The notes under the pieces: model-generated
What the model saw: the letters and a program-made list of their open reading frames with translations, nothing else
Databases searched by the model: none
What the model was told of the DNA's origin: nothing
Part shown: positions 9,559-17,348 of the stretch, in pieces
Numbering within the stretch: the stretch's first letter is position 1
Layout of the letters: each line of letters opens with the position of its first letter
Source of the DNA: Pseudomonas donghuensis
GTDB taxonomy: Bacteria; Pseudomonadota; Gammaproteobacteria; Pseudomonadales; Pseudomonadaceae
Reading direction: 5' to 3'
NCBI RefSeq assembly: GCF_000259195.1
Contig: NZ_JH650771.1
Coordinates: 77,965 to 117,097 of the forward strand
DNA length: 39,133 nucleotides
Program-made: the position numbers and the translations under genes

Positions 9559-10605
9559 ATGACCCGCTATATCGACGTTACCGACCTCAGCCGCCTGGTG
9601 GTCCGCAAAGGCCTGAGCACCTGCATCAGCGAGATGGCCGATTACATCCGTGAGGACTACCTGCGCTGGCACGACTTCGAAAAATGCGCACGCCTGGCCA
9701 ACCATTCGCCCGATGGCGTGATCGAGCTGATGCCGGTGTCCGACGCCAACCTGTACGCCTTCAAGTACGTCAACGGCCACCCGAAAAACACCCAGCGCGG
9801 CATGCTCACGGTGATGGCCTTCGGCGCTCTGGGCGACGTCGATACCGGCGCGCCGGTACTGCTCAGCGAAATGACCCTGACCACCGCCATCCGTACCGCC
9901 GCCACTTCGGCCCTGGCCGCCCGCTACCTGGCGCGCAAGGACAGCCGCAGCATGGCGCTGATCGGCAACGGCTCGCAAAGCGAGTTCCAGGCCCTGGCCT
10001 TCCACGCCCTGCTAGGCATCGACGACATCCGCCTGTACGACCTGGACCCACAAGCCAGTGCCAAGCTGGTGGCCAACCTCAGCGCCTTCCCGGCAATCAA
10101 GGTGAGCGTCGCCGGCTCCGTCGCCGACGCGGTGCGCGGTGCCGACATCGTCACCACGGTGACCGCCGACAAGGCCTACGCCACCATCCTCACCCCGGAC
10201 ATGATCGAGCCGGGCATGCACCTCAATGCTGTCGGTGGCGACTGCCCGGGCAAGACCGAGCTGCACCGCGAAATCGTCGAACGCGCGCGGGTGATCGTCG
10301 AGTACGAACCGCAAAGCCGCATCGAAGGCGAAATCCAGCAAATGCCCGCCGACTCGCCGACCACCGAGTTCTGGCAGGTGGTCAACGGCCAGGTGGCCGG
10401 CCGCGAGAACGCCGAGCAAGTGACCCTGTTCGACTCGGTCGGCTTCGCCCTCGAAGATTACTCGGCGCTGCGTTATGTGCTGGATGTGGCCAAGGCGCTG
10501 GACATCGGCAGCGAGATCGCCCTGGTGCCGGAACTCAAGGACCCCAAAGACCTGTTCGCGCTGCTGCGCGCACCGGTTGAAAACCTGCAGAAAAAACGCG
10601 CCTGA
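9559..10605 (+). CDS. Ornithine cyclodeaminase
   Basis: A 348-residue cytoplasmic enzyme converting L-ornithine to L-proline and ammonia with bound NAD. Length and residue positions match the structurally known P. putida enzyme: K69 in AFKYVNGHP and D228 in VGGDCPGKTE fall on the catalytic numbers. The dinucleotide-binding turn is LIGNGSQSEF at about 135-143. The ATG has a good AAGGAG site 8 bases upstream. It is 20 bases after the CtlX gene, so the pair would take citrulline to proline in two steps. A mu-crystallin-type relative with another substrate is less likely given these residues. Confidence 0.95.
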   Translation: MTRYIDVTDLSRLVVRKGLSTCISEMADYIREDYLRWHDFEKCARLANHSPDGVIELMPVSDANLYAFKYVNGHPKNTQRGMLTVMAFGALGDVDTGAPVLLSEMTLTTAIRTAATSALAARYLARKDSRSMALIGNGSQSEFQALAFHALLGIDDIRLYDLDPQASAKLVANLSAFPAIKVSVAGSVADAVRGADIVTTVTADKAYATILTPDMIEPGMHLNAVGGDCPGKTELHREIVERARVIVEYEPQSRIEGEIQQMPADSPTTEFWQVVNGQVAGRENAEQVTLFDSVGFALEDYSALRYVLDVAKALDIGSEIALVPELKDPKDLFALLRAPVENLQKKRA

Positions 10606-10853
10606 GGCCGACCGATTCTGCTGCGCTACGGCGCGGCAGATCGGAAACTGCTGCATGCGAAGCCTAAACAGGAGGTGCTTCAGCCGATTCGGCTGCAATA
10701 CACGCGTTAACAGCAAAATCCGGCAGCCGACGCCGGCGCAAACGACACAAAAAAAACGTCGTCATCGCGCATTCTGAGCCCGACCCGATAGTCACTAAAA
10801 GACCAGAAGCGCACCACTGCCCTACATCAACTATAAAACTCAGGGATACTCAT
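10606..10853 (+). promoter_or_regulatory. Intercistronic region with two hairpins before the transporter genes
   Basis: No gene is seen in these 248 bases. Two stems are present: CCGAT...ATCGG with inner CTGC/GCAG and GCGC/GCGC (10612-10644), and CAGCCG-att-CGGCTG (10681-10695). Neither has a clear T-tract. The length suggests a separate promoter for the transporter, possibly the target of the downstream Lrp/AsnC regulator, but I found no convincing -35/-10 pair. Confidence 0.4.
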
Positions 10854-11633
10854 ATGACTTCGCTGCGAAAGCTCCTCAGCGTGCTGCTCCTGCCACTGTG
10901 CGCAAGTGCGGTGCAGGCCAAGGAATGGACCGAGATCCGTTTCGGCGTCTACCCCGAATACCCTCCTTTTGAATCCGTTGCCGCCGATGGCAGCCTGCAA
11001 GGCTTCGACATCGAGCTGGGCAACGCCATCTGCGCCAAGCTGCAGGTCAAGTGCACCTGGGTGCACAATGAATTCGACGGCATGATCCCGGCCCTGCGGG
11101 CACGCAAGTTCGACGCGATCATGTCGTCGATGGCGGTGACCCCGGCGCGGCAGAAACAGATCGACTTCAGCGCCCGGCTGTTCCTCAGCCCGACCTCGGT
11201 CATCGTGCGCAAGAACGCCGATTTCGGCGACACCCCAGAATCGCTCAAGGGCAAGCAGGTTGGCGTACTGCAAGGCTCGCTGCAAGAAGCCTACGCCCGC
11301 GCCAAGCTGGCGCCGCTGGGGGCCCAGGTCAAGGCCTACCAGTCCCAGGACCAGAACTACGCCGACCTGATCAACGGCCGCCTCGATGCCACTCTGACCG
11401 ACAAGCTCGAAGCGCAGCTGAACTTCCTCACCAAGCCCGAAGGCACCGACTTCAAGAGCGGCCCGGCGATCAAGGACCCGACCCTGCCACTGGATATCGC
11501 CATGGGCCTGCGCAAGAACGACAGCGAGCTCAAGGCCCTGCTCGACAAAGGTATCGCCGCGGTGCACGCCGATGGCACTTTCGCCGAAATCCAGAAGAAG
11601 TACGTCGGCGACCTGGATATCTACAACGAGTAA
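10854..11633 (+). CDS. Polar amino-acid ABC transporter, periplasmic binding protein
   Basis: A 259-residue family-3 solute-binding protein (HisJ/ArtJ/AotJ type). The signal peptide is clear: MTSLRKLLSVLLLPLCASA, with likely cleavage after VQA. The mature start IRFGVYPEYPPFESVAADG is the classic family-3 motif, followed by GFDIELGNAICAKL and the ligand-binding segment DGMIPALRARKFDAIMSSM. An AGGGA site precedes the ATG. It heads a complete transporter next to citrulline/ornithine enzymes, so citrulline, ornithine or arginine are the probable ligands. Confidence 0.93.
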   Translation: MTSLRKLLSVLLLPLCASAVQAKEWTEIRFGVYPEYPPFESVAADGSLQGFDIELGNAICAKLQVKCTWVHNEFDGMIPALRARKFDAIMSSMAVTPARQKQIDFSARLFLSPTSVIVRKNADFGDTPESLKGKQVGVLQGSLQEAYARAKLAPLGAQVKAYQSQDQNYADLINGRLDATLTDKLEAQLNFLTKPEGTDFKSGPAIKDPTLPLDIAMGLRKNDSELKALLDKGIAAVHADGTFAEIQKKYVGDLDIYNE

Positions 11634-11643
11634 GCCGTGCCGT

Positions 11644-11672
11644 CGTGATCAGTTCGCCCTGAGCTGATCACG
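11644..11672 (+). promoter_or_regulatory. Intercistronic stem-loop after the binding-protein gene
   Basis: CGTGATCAG (11644-11652) pairs perfectly with CTGATCACG (11664-11672) around an 11-base loop, starting 11 bases after the binding-protein stop. There is no T-tract, so it is more likely an mRNA-stabilising or processing stem that raises binding protein over permease levels, as known for other binding-protein operons. Confidence 0.6.
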
Positions 11673-11708
11673 GTCGCATTTGCCCTGCGTCCTACCGAGA
11701 TTTTTCCC

Positions 11709-12434
11709 GTGAACGACTTCCTTCACTCCCATGGCTGGCAGGCCCTAAGCTTGCAGGGCTTCGGCCCGCTGTTGCTGCAAGGGACCTGGATGACCCTGAA
11801 ACTGGCGCTGCTGTCGCTAGCCCTGAGCCTGGCCCTGGGCCTGTTCGGCGCCAGCGCCAAGCTCTCGCGGCACACGTTGCTGCGGGTGCCGGCAACCCTG
11901 TACACCACCCTGATTCGCAGCGTGCCGGACCTGGTGCTGATCCTGCTGATCTTCTACACCCTGCAACTGTGGCTCAACGACCTGACCGACCTGCTCGGCT
12001 GGGACTACTTCGAGATCGATCCGTTTACTGCCGGGGTCATCACCCTGGGCTTTATCTATGGTGCCTACTTCACCGAGAACTTTCGCGGCGCGATCCTCAG
12101 CGTCCCAGCCGGACAACTGGAGGCCGCCACGGCCTACGGCTTGAGCACCGCGCAACGCTTTCGCCTGGTGCTGTTCCCGCAACTGATGCGCTTCGCCCTG
12201 CCGGGCCTTGGCAACAACTGGCTGGTGCTGCTCAAGTCCACCGCGCTGGTGTCGATCATTGGCCTGGCCGACCTGGTCAAGGCTGCGCAGAACGCCGGCA
12301 AGTCCACCAACAACACCCTGTACTTTCTGATCATCGCCGGGCTTGTGTACCTGCTGATCACCACCCTCTCCAACCGCTTGTTCAAGCACCTGGAGCGGCG
12401 TTACAACACCGGCATCAAGGGGCTGGCACGATGA
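11709..12434 (+). CDS. Polar amino-acid ABC transporter permease (HisQ/AotQ type)
   Basis: Inner-membrane permease of 241 residues. An early helix TLKLALLSLALSLALGLF is followed by the family segments LYTTLIRSVPDLVLILLIFY and the EAA coupling loop EAATAYGLSTAQRF, typical of the HisQ/HisM family. The frame starts at GTG (MNDFLHSHGW); only a weak GAG precedes it, and no in-frame ATG competes nearby. Its stop overlaps the next permease start by 4 bases. It should form a heterodimer with that permease. Confidence 0.93.
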   Translation: MNDFLHSHGWQALSLQGFGPLLLQGTWMTLKLALLSLALSLALGLFGASAKLSRHTLLRVPATLYTTLIRSVPDLVLILLIFYTLQLWLNDLTDLLGWDYFEIDPFTAGVITLGFIYGAYFTENFRGAILSVPAGQLEAATAYGLSTAQRFRLVLFPQLMRFALPGLGNNWLVLLKSTALVSIIGLADLVKAAQNAGKSTNNTLYFLIIAGLVYLLITTLSNRLFKHLERRYNTGIKGLAR

Positions 12435-13144
12435 TCGAACTCTTTGAGCAATACGGCCAGGCCTACCTCTACAACGATGGCGCCGGGATGTCCGGGCTGG
12501 CCATGACCCTGTGGCTGTTCGTCATCACCATGGTCCTGGGCTTTTTCCTGTCGTTGCCGCTGGCCCTGGCGCGGGTGTCGCGCAGCCTGTGGCTGCGCTG
12601 GCCGGTGGAGTTCTACACCTTCGTGTTCCGCGGCACGCCGCTGTATATCCAGTTGCTGATCTGCTACACCGGCCTGTACGGGCTGGAGGTGGTGCGCGAT
12701 CACGCCCTGCTCGACCAGTTCTTTCGCAACGCGCTGAACTGCACCCTGCTGGCCTTCGTGCTCAACACCTGCGCCTATACCGTGGAAATTTTCGCCGGGG
12801 CGATTCGCAACATCCCCCATGGCGAGATCGAAGCGGCCCAGGCCTATGGCCTGCATGGCTGGAAGCTGAACCTGTTCGTGGTGCTGCCAGCGGCCCTGCG
12901 GCGTTCGCTGCCGGCCTACAGCAACGAACTGATCCTGATGCTGCACGCCACCTCGCTGGCCTTCACCGCCACCATCGCCGACATCCTCAAGGTCGCCCGC
13001 GATGCCAACGCCGCCACCTTCCTGACCTTCCAGGCCTTCGGAACGGCGGCGCTGCTGTACATGTTGCTGTCCTTCGCGCTGGTCGGGCTGTTTCGCCTGG
13101 CCGAGCGACGCTGGATGGGCTTTCTTGTTCCTGCCCGAGGCTAA
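12431..13144 (+). CDS. Polar amino-acid ABC transporter permease (HisM/AotM type)
   Basis: Inner-membrane permease of 237 residues starting MIELFEQYGQAYLYNDGAG, at an ATGA overlap with the preceding permease. A longer frame upstream (to 11969) lies inside that gene and is rejected. The segments EFYTFVFRGTPLYIQLLICY and GEIEAAQAYGLHGWKL (EAA loop) are typical of HisM-class proteins. It is the second half of the pore and lies 3 bases before the ATPase gene. Confidence 0.93.
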   Translation: MIELFEQYGQAYLYNDGAGMSGLAMTLWLFVITMVLGFFLSLPLALARVSRSLWLRWPVEFYTFVFRGTPLYIQLLICYTGLYGLEVVRDHALLDQFFRNALNCTLLAFVLNTCAYTVEIFAGAIRNIPHGEIEAAQAYGLHGWKLNLFVVLPAALRRSLPAYSNELILMLHATSLAFTATIADILKVARDANAATFLTFQAFGTAALLYMLLSFALVGLFRLAERRWMGFLVPARG

Positions 13145-13147
13145 CTC

Positions 13148-13999
13148 ATGACCACTACCGTACACGCCCTGGCAACCGCCGAGCACACCCACAGCAGCCG
13201 CCCCACCCCGCGCATTGCCAGCATTGGCGCCGATGCCACGGTCAAGCTGAGCGTCGCCGACCTGCACAAGCGCTATGGTGAGCATGAAGTGCTCAAGGGC
13301 GTCTCACTGCAGGCGCGCAAAGGCGACGTGATCAGCCTGATCGGCGCCAGCGGCTCGGGCAAGAGCACCATGCTGCGCTGCATCAACTTTCTCGAGCAGC
13401 CCGATGCCGGGGTCATCACCCTCGACAACCAAACGATCGAAATGCGCCAGGGCCGGGCCGGTGCCCGGGCGCCGCACCCGGCGCAGCTGCAGAACCTGCG
13501 CACGCGCCTGGCCATGGTCTTCCAGCATTTCAACCTGTGGAGCCACATGACCGTGCTGGAGAACATCTGCATGGCACCGCGGCGGGTGCTCGGGGTCAGT
13601 AGCCAGGAAGCCGAAGCCCGGGCGCGCAAGTACCTGGACAAGGTCGGTCTGCCGGCCCGCGCCGCCGACCAGTACCCGGCGTTTCTTTCCGGCGGCCAGC
13701 AACAGCGGGTGGCGATTGCCCGGGCGCTGGCCATGGAGCCGGAAATCATCCTCTTCGATGAACCGACCTCGGCCCTGGACCCGGAGCTGGTCGGCGAAGT
13801 GCTGAAAGTCATACAGACGCTGGCCGAGGAAGGTCGTACCATGCTCATGGTCACCCACGAGATGGGCTTTGCCCGTCAGGTGTCGAGCCAGGTGCTGTTC
13901 CTGCATCAGGGCCGGGTCGAGGAACAGGGAAGCGCCGAGATACTTGACCAGCCGCAGAGCGAGCGCCTGCAGCAATTTCTTTCCAACCGTTTGAAGTGA
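13148..13999 (+). CDS. Polar amino-acid ABC transporter ATPase (HisP/AotP type)
   Basis: A 283-residue ATPase with all motifs intact: Walker A GASGSGKST, Q-loop VFQHFNLW, signature LSGGQQQRVAIARAL, Walker B IILFDEPTSALDPE and H-loop MVTHEMGFAR. About 30 extra residues, rich in H, S and T, precede the domain start at VKLSVADLHKRYG. An internal start is possible, but no better ribosome site was seen. As the only ATPase of the operon it should act as a homodimer powering the two permeases. Confidence 0.95.
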   Translation: MTTTVHALATAEHTHSSRPTPRIASIGADATVKLSVADLHKRYGEHEVLKGVSLQARKGDVISLIGASGSGKSTMLRCINFLEQPDAGVITLDNQTIEMRQGRAGARAPHPAQLQNLRTRLAMVFQHFNLWSHMTVLENICMAPRRVLGVSSQEAEARARKYLDKVGLPARAADQYPAFLSGGQQQRVAIARALAMEPEIILFDEPTSALDPELVGEVLKVIQTLAEEGRTMLMVTHEMGFARQVSSQVLFLHQGRVEEQGSAEILDQPQSERLQQFLSNRLK

Positions 14000-14011
14000 A
14001 GCCGAACCTGC

Positions 14012-14506
14012 ATGGATACCAAGGTCAACAGCCCACAGACCACGCCGCCCCTGGACCGGATCGACGAAGCGATCATCGATGTCTTGCGCCATAACGGGCG
14101 CATCACCTATGAAAAGCTCTCATCGCTGGTGCACCTCACCCCACGCCCGTGCCTGGAACGGGTGCGCAAGCTGGAACGGCGCGGGGTGATTCGCGGCTAT
14201 GGCGCAATCATCGATGTGCAGATGGTCTCGCCGGGGTTGTCACTGCTGGTGCTGGTGGCCCTCTCCAACCAGAGCGGGCGCGCCGCGCAAAAGGCTTTTG
14301 AGGCCTGCGTGCGCGCCTGTCCGCAGGTGTTCGACTGCCAGCTGATCAGTGGCCACTTCGATTACAGCCTGCGCATGCGCTGCCGTGACATGGAGCACTA
14401 CCGGGTGCTGACCGAGACCTGGATGAACAACGACGAGCTGCACATCGACAAGCTGGTCGCCCACCCGGAGCTGGCGGTGGTCAAGAACACCGCCCCGCAG
14501 CTCTAA
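14012..14506 (+). CDS. Lrp/AsnC-family transcriptional regulator
   Basis: A 164-residue regulator. The N-terminal winged helix-turn-helix (LDRIDEAIIDVLRHNGRITYEKLSSLV, written here in parts: LDRIDEAIIDVL and ITYEKLSSLVHL) is followed by a C-terminal RAM ligand-binding fold (about 75-155), with GHFDYSLRMRCRDMEHY typical of the family. It follows the ATPase gene by 12 bases and is the last gene of the citrulline/ornithine module, so it probably senses the transported amino acid or its product and controls this operon. Regulators of this class next to ornithine cyclodeaminase commonly do so; direct evidence is absent. The gene ends 9 bases from the convergent AI-2E permease gene. Confidence 0.93.
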   Translation: MDTKVNSPQTTPPLDRIDEAIIDVLRHNGRITYEKLSSLVHLTPRPCLERVRKLERRGVIRGYGAIIDVQMVSPGLSLLVLVALSNQSGRAAQKAFEACVRACPQVFDCQLISGHFDYSLRMRCRDMEHYRVLTETWMNNDELHIDKLVAHPELAVVKNTAPQL

Positions 14507-14515
14507 ACCCGCCAA

Positions 14516-15571
14516 TCAGGTACGCGGCGGCGCCACCGGCCCGCTGCGCGACCAGTCCAGCAACAGGCTGTAGGCCACCGCCAGCAAGGTCGGGCCGATG
14601 AACAGGCCGATAAAGCCGAAGGCCAGCAGGCCGCCAAACACCCCGAGCAGGACGATCACCAGCGGCAGGTTGCCGCCACGGCTGATCAGGTAGGGTTTGA
14701 GCACGTTGTCGACGCCGCTGATGATGAAAGTCCCCCAGAGGCCGAGGAACACCGCCATGCCGTACTCACCCTGCCAGGCCAGCCAGGCGGTGGCCGGCAC
14801 CCAGGCCAGCGGTGGGCCCATGGGGATCAGGCTGAGCATGAAGGTGACGATTGCCAGCACCAGTGCCCCCGGTACCCCGGCAATCAGGAAGCCGATCAGC
14901 GCCAGCACGGCCTGCGCCGCTGCCGTACCGATCACACCGTTGACGACCCGTTGCACTGTGCCGGCGACCAGGTCCAGGTAATACTCACCACGCTCGCCGA
15001 TCAGCCGGTCCAGCAGGCGCAGCACAAACGCCGCCAGCCGTGGCCCGTCCCGGTAGAAGAAGAACACGAAGACCAGGCTCAGGGTCAGCTCGAGAATGCC
15101 GCTGCCGATCTGCGCGCTGCGCGCCAGCAGCCAGTTGCCGACCTGGCCGAGGTACGGCTTGATCGCCGTCAGTAACGCCGCGCCCTGCTGGTCGATGGTG
15201 TCCCACATGCCGACCAGACGCCCGCCCACGAACGGCACGCTACCCAGCCAAACGGGCGCATCGGGCAGGCCGTCGACCTGCACGTCGCGTACGAAGGCGG
15301 TGGCATCACGAATGTGATCGGCCAGGTTGAAGCCCAGCCACACCAGCGGCAACGCCACCAGCAGGATCCACAAACTGGTCAGCAAGCCTGCCGCCAGGGT
15401 TTCGCGGCCGCCGAGCAGGCGGGTCAACAGGCGCATCAGCGGCCAGCTGGCATAGGCCAGGATGGCGCCCCAGAGCAGCGCCGAGATAAACGGTGCCATC
15501 ACCCACAGGCCGGCGCCAAGCAGCGCCAGCAGGATGATTTGCACCAACAGGCGGTCATTATTGGGCATCAT
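14516..15571 (-). CDS. AI-2E family transporter (YdiK/PerM type)
   Basis: A 351-residue inner-membrane protein with seven or eight hydrophobic segments, starting with IILLALLGAGLWVMAPFI. The C-terminal pair of helices includes VIVLLGVFGGLLAFGFIGLF, a well-conserved feature of the family, and the loop has GVDNVLKPYLISRGGNLP. Family members are linked to export of small molecules or to Na+/H+ exchange; the substrate here is unknown and the AI-2 name should not be taken literally. Two adjacent ATG codons are possible starts (15571 or 15568), with GAGAAG just upstream. It ends tail to tail with the AsnC-type gene with no terminator between. Confidence 0.9.
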   Translation of the reverse strand: MMPNNDRLLVQIILLALLGAGLWVMAPFISALLWGAILAYASWPLMRLLTRLLGGRETLAAGLLTSLWILLVALPLVWLGFNLADHIRDATAFVRDVQVDGLPDAPVWLGSVPFVGGRLVGMWDTIDQQGAALLTAIKPYLGQVGNWLLARSAQIGSGILELTLSLVFVFFFYRDGPRLAAFVLRLLDRLIGERGEYYLDLVAGTVQRVVNGVIGTAAAQAVLALIGFLIAGVPGALVLAIVTFMLSLIPMGPPLAWVPATAWLAWQGEYGMAVFLGLWGTFIISGVDNVLKPYLISRGGNLPLVIVLLGVFGGLLAFGFIGLFIGPTLLAVAYSLLLDWSRSGPVAPPRT

Positions 15572-15580
15572 GCTTCTCGA

Positions 15581-16378
15581 TCAACGAATCAGTTCGACGT
15601 GGAAACCATCAGTCTCGGCCTGACCCACTTCCAGCCGCGCCGGACGTACCCCGGCCTTGACCAGTTGCTCGCGCCAGGCTTCGGCCTTGGCCCCGCTCAG
15701 GCTCACGCGCAAGGTGGTGCTGTTGTTCAGGCTGCGCCCGAGCAGGTTGATCCAGGCTTCTGGTGGCTCGCCATCAAGGTCAGGGTAGTCGAGCTTGCCG
15801 GTGTCGAGCAGTTCGCGCATCAAGGTTGCCGGCGTTGGCAGCAGCTCGCCCAAAGGCGCGTCGGCGACGAATTCCTCGACGTGCAGGTAGGCGCGCTTGT
15901 TACCGCGAGTGATGCTGTACAGGGCGACCAGGGTGTTGTTCTGCTCGGCGGAGCGGCGCAGCAGAATGAACGCCTGTTGCTCGTCGGCGCCCGACAGTAG
16001 GCGGTTCTTGAACACCTCGTTGGCCCACAGGCTGTTTTCGCCGCAATCGCGGGCCTGACACCAGAACAACGGGTAGCCACCGTCCTTTTGCAAGGCTTCC
16101 CGGGCGGCGGTGAAGGCTTCATTGGCGCTGCGCTCGCGCGGCAGCTCATAGGTGGTCGAGCTGACCTGGCCGCGGCTTTCGATCTTGCCTTCGACCCGCA
16201 ACTGGTTGCTGATCTTGCGCAGGCCACCCAGCGGGTAGACCCGTTCCTGTACCAGCGCCGGGCGCTGATCGACCACCTTGGCGTCCAGCGGGACCGGCAA
16301 GCTGTCGGCCAGCAACGGCGCGCTGGCAAGAACGCCGAGCCCGGCCATCGCGGCCTGGATAAAAAGTATGAGCCTCAT
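15581..16378 (-). CDS. DUF4892 domain protein, exported
   Basis: A 265-residue protein with a Sec signal peptide (MRLILFIQAAMAGLGVLASA, cleavage near LLADS). The family is uncharacterised. The mature part has a conserved-looking segment around YPLFWCQARDCGENSLWANEVF, with two cysteines that could form a disulfide in the periplasm. The C-terminal part (NSTTLRVSLSGAKAEAW) resembles an OmpA-like or torsin-like alpha/beta stretch only loosely, so no function is claimed. Its ATG overlaps the stop of a 22-residue upstream frame (ATGA), so its translation may depend on that leader. It lies 9 bases from the AI-2E gene downstream and probably shares its transcript. Confidence 0.85.
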   Translation of the reverse strand: MRLILFIQAAMAGLGVLASAPLLADSLPVPLDAKVVDQRPALVQERVYPLGGLRKISNQLRVEGKIESRGQVSSTTYELPRERSANEAFTAAREALQKDGGYPLFWCQARDCGENSLWANEVFKNRLLSGADEQQAFILLRRSAEQNNTLVALYSITRGNKRAYLHVEEFVADAPLGELLPTPATLMRELLDTGKLDYPDLDGEPPEAWINLLGRSLNNSTTLRVSLSGAKAEAWREQLVKAGVRPARLEVGQAETDGFHVELIR

Positions 16379-16443
16379 AGGCTCGCCACCGAGCGCGGGG
16401 CGTCAAGGTGGTCAACGGATGTGGCGTTGTCTTGCTCGTTCAT
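16375..16443 (-). CDS. 22-residue leader ORF translationally coupled to the DUF4892 gene
   Basis: A short frame starting MNEQDNATS and ending SVASL, preceded by a strong AGGGAG ribosome site 6 bases before its ATG. Its TGA overlaps the ATG of the DUF4892 gene, giving the ATGA arrangement of coupled translation. The DUF4892 gene has no ribosome site of its own outside this frame. The peptide is hydrophilic and matches no family I know. It may act through ribosome delivery rather than through the peptide. Confidence 0.55.
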   Translation of the reverse strand: MNEQDNATSVDHLDAPRSVASL

Positions 16444-16493
16444 GGTTGTCTCCCTGTTCAACCCGCCAAGCCTCGACAGTTGCCCGCCACAAG

Positions 16494-17348
16494 TCAAGAA
16501 ATGCCAAAGAAGCGATTGAAACAGTCTGCAACAAGGGTTGCGCCGGTCTCGTCATTCAGGTGCAGGTGATGGCCGCCCGGCAGTTGTTCTCGCTCAAAGG
16601 GTAGCTGCTCAAGCAACTCGCCGTGGCGCGCGAGCATACCGTCCGCGGCCACCACCAGTTTCGCCGGGCAGGCAATGCGCTGCACGAAGCTCATCGCCTG
16701 GGCTTCGTTGAGCCGGGTCGGTGACGGCAGGGTCAGACGGCTGTCGCTGCGCCAGCTGAAGCCACCGGGTACCGGCATCAGCCCGCGCTGGGCAAGCAGT
16801 TCGGCGGCTTCGCGGCTGACCGCCACCAGGCCTTTCATGCGCGCCTCGATGGCCTGGTCGAGGGTCGGGTGCACCGCCTTGCGCTTGCTGTCCAGGCGCA
16901 GTTGCGCCTGCAGGGCCATGCCCATGCGTTCGGCAGCATCCTGAGGGCCGCTGCTGGGCGGGATCACCCCGTCGATCAGGGCCAGTCGGGTGACCCGCTC
17001 GGGCAGCGCGCCGGCCAGCACGACCGAGATGATCGCCCCCAGCGAGTGTCCGAGCAGGGCAAAACGTTCCCACCCCATCTGCTCGGCGACCCGCAGCACA
17101 TCATGGGCGTAGTCGGCCAGGGCATAGCCGGCGCCGGCCGGGCGATGCTCGGAATGGCCGTGGCCAGCCAGGTCCAGGGCCAGAATGCGCAAGCCCTTGA
17201 GCCGCGGCGCCAGGCGGGCAAAGCTGTTGGCGTTGTCCAGCCAGCCGTGCAAGGCAATCACCGGCAGGCCATCGACCGGGCCGAACAGGTGCGCGGCCAG
17301 TTCGATATGGCCGAGGTTCAGGCGCACTTCTTCCATTTCGGTGGTCAT
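16494..17348 (-). CDS. Alpha/beta hydrolase (MhpC-like)
   Basis: A 284-residue cytoplasmic alpha/beta hydrolase. The oxyanion segment VIALHGWLDNANSF, the nucleophile elbow GHSLG and a late histidine in LPGGHHLHLND supply the expected fold and triad elements; the acid is probably in VVAADGML. A cap-like insertion occupies about residues 130-220. The start overlaps the stop of the next upstream hydrolase by 4 bases, so both are on one transcript. The substrate is unknown; esterase or C-C hydrolase activity are both possible. Confidence 0.9.
   Translation of the reverse strand: MTTEMEEVRLNLGHIELAAHLFGPVDGLPVIALHGWLDNANSFARLAPRLKGLRILALDLAGHGHSEHRPAGAGYALADYAHDVLRVAEQMGWERFALLGHSLGAIISVVLAGALPERVTRLALIDGVIPPSSGPQDAAERMGMALQAQLRLDSKRKAVHPTLDQAIEARMKGLVAVSREAAELLAQRGLMPVPGGFSWRSDSRLTLPSPTRLNEAQAMSFVQRIACPAKLVVAADGMLARHGELLEQLPFEREQLPGGHHLHLNDETGATLVADCFNRFFGIS

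Noticed and set aside
10832..10837. TATAAA as a -10 box for the amino-acid binding-protein gene
   Set aside because: Only about 17 bases before the ATG, so transcription would start within or after the ribosome site; no -35 element at 17 bases.
11969..12430. Upstream extension of the second amino-acid permease
   Set aside because: The extension lies entirely in the first permease gene in another frame; the ATGA overlap start at 12431 gives the proper family length.
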